A stretch of 14,635 nucleotides of DNA from Desulfitobacterium sp038181555 (GTDB lineage: Bacteria > Bacillota > Desulfitobacteriia > Desulfitobacteriales > Desulfitobacteriaceae). Below, one piece after another: positions 13,433-14,635 of the stretch (positions are counted from its first letter, which is position 1; every line of letters begins with the position of its first letter). The translations under genes were made by a program, and so were the position numbers. The stretch is taken from NCBI RefSeq assembly GCF_038181555.1, contig NZ_JBBWUA010000032.1, forward strand, positions 1-14,635, read 5' to 3'. Below the pieces are notes generated by a model that worked only from the letters and a program-made list of their open reading frames with translations, had not been told where the DNA came from and ran no database searches.

Positions 13433-14210
13433 GAAAGAGCATCATGAAGAGCACATGGACGAAACTTGGCTCGTCCCGTATTCGGATATCTTAACTTTGC
13501 TGCTCGCTCTATTCATTATTCTATTTGCTGCAAGTCAAATAGATCAGAAGAAATATGAGAGTATAATGGCTGGATTCAATAGTGCCTTTACTGGAGGGCA
13601 AAGTGTTTTTGAATCGACAAGCGAGATGAATATTAATATCACGGATGACAACGCTGGGAAGAATAATGAGCAAATTACCACTGAAACCGAAAAGCTTGCT
13701 CAGGGTAGACTTAGAGAAGAACAAGATATGATGGCAATAAAAGCAAAGATAGACCAATACATAGGTAACAATAATCTAACTGCCCAGCTCGAGACCAAGA
13801 TTACCGAGGAAAGGTTGATCATCAGCATTCGTGATTATGCTTTGTTTGACTCGGGCTCTGCAATGGTCAAGCCTGAGGCACAAAAGATGGCGTTCATCAT
13901 TTCTGATATCTTAAGGGAATACCCCAACTATAATATTGAGGTTGCAGGCCATACGGACAACCTTCCGATTAATACTCCGGCGTTCCCGACGAATTGGGAC
14001 CTTAGTGTCCAAAGGTCCTTGAATTTCATGAAGTATCTACTGCAATCCGGGAATCTAGATCAATCAAGGTTTCGTTCCATTGGTTATGCGGAGTATAGAC
14101 CGATAGCTTCTAATGACACTGAGGCAGGCAGAGCAGCGAATCGTCGTGTGGAAGTTAATATTATTCGAAATTTCGGCAGGTCCACCAGCACTTTAAACAG
14201 TACACAGTAA
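13419..14210 (+). CDS. motB: Flagellar motor stator protein MotB
   Basis: This 263-residue partner of MotA has a basic, histidine-rich N-terminus and one membrane helix starting at VPYSDILTLLLALF. Asp23 in it is the expected ion-carrying aspartate. A linker/plug region and an OmpA-like peptidoglycan-binding domain follow, with VAGHTDNLPI and the C-terminal NRRVEVNI. The domain anchors the stator to the cell wall. The ATG at 13419 lies inside motA and is preceded by GAGGAG with 7-nt spacing. The neighbouring motA and the absence of other flagellar genes suggest a stand-alone stator operon. The sequence does not settle whether protons or sodium ions are used. Confidence 0.95.
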   Translation: MKKHKKEHHEEHMDETWLVPYSDILTLLLALFIILFAASQIDQKKYESIMAGFNSAFTGGQSVFESTSEMNINITDDNAGKNNEQITTETEKLAQGRLREEQDMMAIKAKIDQYIGNNNLTAQLETKITEERLIISIRDYALFDSGSAMVKPEAQKMAFIISDILREYPNYNIEVAGHTDNLPINTPAFPTNWDLSVQRSLNFMKYLLQSGNLDQSRFRSIGYAEYRPIASNDTEAGRAANRRVEVNIIRNFGRSTSTLNSTQ

Positions 14211-14236
14211 ATTACTGTGTACTGTTTCTTTTTCTT
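14197..14236 (+). terminator. Intrinsic terminator overlapping the motB stop
   Basis: ACAGTACACAGTAA (14197-14210) is mirrored perfectly by TTACTGTGTACTGT (14212-14225), followed by TTCTTTTTCTT. The left arm contains the last motB codons and its TAA stop, so the terminator begins inside the gene. Confidence 0.93.
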
Positions 14237-14318
14237 GACCAATTACAGTGCTACACCTTGGGAAATTCATGACCTTATCGTAGCCTTTGTAAGATAATAG
14301 ATTTTGTCGAAATTGATA

Positions 14319-14347
14319 TTGACACTGGCAAAATCAAATGATAAGAT
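14319..14347 (+). promoter_or_regulatory. rRNA operon promoter P1
   Basis: TTGACA (14319-14324), a 17-nt spacer and TAAGAT (14342-14347) make a strong housekeeping promoter. The transcript would begin near 14355, just before two hairpins (14362-14377 and 14387-14412). Confidence 0.8.
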
Positions 14348-14361
14348 AATTAAGCATCACA

Positions 14362-14412
14362 GGAGCGGAGACGCTCCGTTGTTGTCCTAAGATCTCAAGA
14401 TCGAGACCTTAG
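14362..14412 (+). other. Hairpins between the tandem rRNA promoters
   Basis: GGAGCG-GAGA-CGCTCC (14362-14377) is a perfect 6-bp stem with a tetraloop. CTAAGATCTC (14387-14396) pairs with GAGACCTTAG (14403-14412) with one mismatch. Both would form at the 5' end of the P1 transcript. No T run follows, so they are not typical terminators. Confidence 0.5.
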
Positions 14413-14422
14413 AAAATAGTAG

Positions 14423-14451
14423 TTGACAGTCAAACGTCAATCTGCTAAGAT
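14423..14451 (+). promoter_or_regulatory. rRNA operon promoter P2
   Basis: TTGACA (14423-14428), 17 nt, then TAAGAT (14446-14451): the same -35, -10 and spacing as P1, 104 nt downstream. The transcript would start near 14458, exactly at the hairpin CCATCAC/GTGATGG (14458-14464 with 14471-14477). Confidence 0.85.
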
Positions 14452-14498
14452 AAAATTCCATCACCGCAGAGTGATGGAACAAAACAATGGTTCTTAAT

Positions 14499-14516
14499 GG
14501 TCTTTGAAAACTAAAC
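14499..14516 (+). promoter_or_regulatory. boxA-like antitermination element in the rRNA leader
   Basis: GGTCTTTGAAAACTAAAC matches the boxA-type sequence found in leaders of Bacillota rRNA operons, which recruits Nus factors to protect rRNA transcription from termination. A small stem AATTTG/CAAATT (14556-14561 with 14568-14573) follows in the leader and may take part in processing. Confidence 0.65.
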
Positions 14517-14585
14517 AACAAGGAACAGCCAATGACTCGTCAAATGAGTAAAGACAATTTGAGCAATCAAATTTTCTTCATAAAT

Positions 14586-14635
14586 TTTATGGAGAGTTTG
14601 ATCCTGGCTCAGGACGAACGCTGGCGGCGTGCCTA
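14586..14635 (+). rRNA. rrs: 16S ribosomal RNA, 5' end (partial)
   Basis: The last 50 nt carry the universal 16S start, including GAGTTTGATCCTGGCTCAG and GACGAACGCTGGCGGCGTG. The mature 5' end is placed by alignment to the usual position ten nucleotides before GTTTG. The gene runs off the window, so any insertion in its variable regions cannot be judged. Confidence 0.97.

Overview
The window is a stretch of chromosome lying between ribosomal RNA loci of an endospore-forming, flagellated, low/mid-GC Gram-positive anaerobe. Spore germinant-receptor genes, MotAB, a monocluster ferredoxin, a Tat-exported FMN/FAD flavoprotein reductase and Bacillota-type rRNA leader and 5S sequences point to the Clostridia. 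A Desulfitobacterium-like member of the Peptococcaceae is my best guess, an inference from gene content rather than a proven identity.

Layout. Positions 1-300 hold a normal 5S rRNA gene, its terminator and a truncated copy of an unusual 5S-like gene. Positions 450-3192 hold a TetR-family repressor gene transcribed away from a 663-residue Tat-lipoprotein flavoprotein reductase; their promoters face each other across a cluster of TTTGTACAT-type inverted repeats. Positions 3700-4140 hold a second normal 5S gene and terminator, followed by the complete version of the unusual 5S gene, in which two double-hairpin inserts (about 70 and 62 nt) interrupt a 116-nt 5S core. Then come a 33-residue membrane peptide gene, a ferredoxin gene and, on the minus strand, a metallo-beta-lactamase-fold hydrolase gene.

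Positions 5927-12380 are a minus-strand germinant-receptor operon in the order A-B-C-D-B'-C': one A subunit, two paralogous B/C pairs and a small two-helix D subunit between them. In plus-strand orientation, 12641-14210 is motA-motB, the flagellar stator pair, closed by a terminator that overlaps the motB stop codon. The window ends with the leader of another rRNA operon (two tandem promoters, hairpins, a boxA-like element) and the first 50 nt of a 16S gene.

How the genes work together: the TetR protein probably represses the reductase gene, and perhaps its own, in response to the reductase's substrate. The ger genes would build an inner-spore-membrane receptor that may carry two ligand-binding B subunits. 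MotA and MotB form the ion-driven stator of the flagellar motor. The most unusual item is the expanded 5S rRNA-like gene: removing both inserts leaves a core of normal 5S length, and the insert hairpins show paired compensatory changes between the two copies.
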